A DNA stretch of 13,149 bases, from the NCBI GenBank assembly GCA_003170375.1, contig PMZN01000083.1, positions 1,225-14,373 on the forward strand, in the 5' to 3' direction. The notes under the pieces are model-generated. The model had not been told where the DNA came from. It was given only the letters and a program-made list of their open reading frames with translations, and did no database searches. Within the stretch, counting starts at the first letter, position 1; each line of letters opens with the position of its first letter. The translations under genes and the position numbers were made by a program. This stretch comes from Acidimicrobiaceae bacterium (GTDB taxonomy: Bacteria; Actinomycetota; Acidimicrobiia; Acidimicrobiales; Bog-793). This document shows positions 12,725 through 13,149 of this stretch, piece after piece.

Positions 12725-13149
12725 ATGCGCGAAGTTGATCTTTCCGGCGCCCGGTTCGTGGCGCCCTGGCGCGACGACCTCATCGTCAAGGCTCTAAGCG
12801 TCCAGGGCGGCGAAGCCGATATTGGCGGCGAGAAGACGGCGTTCGCCCGGATCGTCATGAGCGGTGTCGACCTGCGGCACGTGAAGGTGGAAGATCAGGC
12901 GCCAAGGCGACAAGAGATCGCGGTGCTCAAGCTCGACGACGCAGCTGCGCTTGCAGCCGGTCTTCACGATGTCGTCGATCGCATCGTGCGATCCACGCCG
13001 ACTCCGGCGATCCCGGCTTCGGGGAGCTGGTCATGGACGTCCGTGCCGCCCTTGGACCAGGACCTGTTGGTCGCTCGGGCGAGCGCGAACGGCGCAGCTG
13101 TTCCGGCGGTCGCTGGGATGGCCTCGACCGTGCGGGTGGACTTCACCGG
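12725..13149 (+). CDS. Unrecognised protein, 5' part, runs off the right end
   Basis: This open plus-strand frame has no stop before the window edge (141 codons from ATG 12725). The product begins MREVDLSGARFVAPWRDDLI, continues through a VLKLDDAAALAAGLHDVVDR helix (about 66-86), and then a Pro/Ser/Ala-rich stretch (STPTPAIPASGSWSW). Codons are G/C-ending, matching true genes here. Start options: ATG 12725 (GGGGGAG 11 bases upstream, a long spacer), the adjacent TTG 12722, or ATG 12689 with AGGAAG three bases upstream, which adds 12 residues. No signal peptide or membrane segment is seen in the first 140 residues. I do not recognise a family. The alternating hydrophobic pattern of the first 90 residues suggests a small beta-rich domain capped by a helix, but no function can be assigned. 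Confidence 0.6.
   Translation, partial: MREVDLSGARFVAPWRDDLIVKALSVQGGEADIGGEKTAFARIVMSGVDLRHVKVEDQAPRRQEIAVLKLDDAAALAAGLHDVVDRIVRSTPTPAIPASGSWSWTSVPPLDQDLLVARASANGAAVPAVAGMASTVRVDFT

Noticed and set aside
12964..13146. A 60-codon minus-strand frame at the right edge
   Set aside because: Antisense to the longer right-end frame with better codon use; no ribosome site or motif.
1..13149. Search for CRISPR arrays, insertion sequences, prophage genes, toxin-antitoxin pairs or defence genes
   Set aside because: No regularly spaced repeats, transposase or integrase motifs, or recognisable defence or toxin domains were found on either strand.

Overview
This window is high-GC bacterial chromosome with GTG/TTG starts and strongly GC-rich third codon positions. 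The gene families present (a short sulfite-oxidase-like Moco protein paired with a stand-alone FAD reductase, a lipid-anchored dimethylformamidase-like protein, DegV, a SHOCT protein) fit an Actinomycetota member, probably an environmental lineage. That placement is inference from families and composition, not from a marker gene. I see no tRNA, rRNA, CRISPR, insertion sequence or prophage.

Layout. The left edge (1-345, +) is the C-terminus of a class III PLP aminotransferase of the glutamate-1-semialdehyde aminomutase type. It converges on a minus-strand pair: a short MscS-type channel (3447-4124), then a 954-residue PAS-PAS-PAS-PAS-GGDEF-EAL c-di-GMP enzyme (516-3380). Next come a start-less exported-protein remnant (about 4182-4418) and a TetR regulator (4401-5054, -), divergent from a DegV-type fatty-acid-binding protein (about 5178-6098, +). 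The TetR/DegV intergenic carries two near-identical operator-like repeats exactly 42 bp apart. The TetR gene itself looks leaderless.

A minus-strand block follows, in transcription order: an aquaporin-fold channel with an atypical selectivity filter (9834-10661), an MFS exporter (8415 to about 9641), a small SHOCT membrane protein (7999-8328), a possible 48-codon ORF (7794-7940) whose stop overlaps the next start, and a lipoprotein of the N,N-dimethylformamidase large-subunit family (6091-7797). The last gene ends inside the 3' end of the convergent DegV gene (8-nt overlap).

Divergent from the aquaporin, across a 280-bp intergenic with a perfect 8-bp-arm inverted repeat, lies a plus-strand pair: a sulfite-oxidase-like Moco protein (10942-11550) and an FAD/NAD(P) reductase (11471-12259). 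They apparently overlap by 80 nt and probably form one electron-transfer system. The right end has about 430 bp with little coding signal, then an unrecognised ORF (about 12725 onward, +) that runs off the window.

Most of this is ordinary accessory metabolism and signalling. I do not see a clear new multi-gene defence or mobile system. The points most worth a second look are the paired TetR operators with a leaderless regulator, the aquaporin filter, the loss of the usual tyrosine in the dimethylformamidase-like lipoprotein, the overlapping Moco/FAD pair, and the unrecognised right-end gene.
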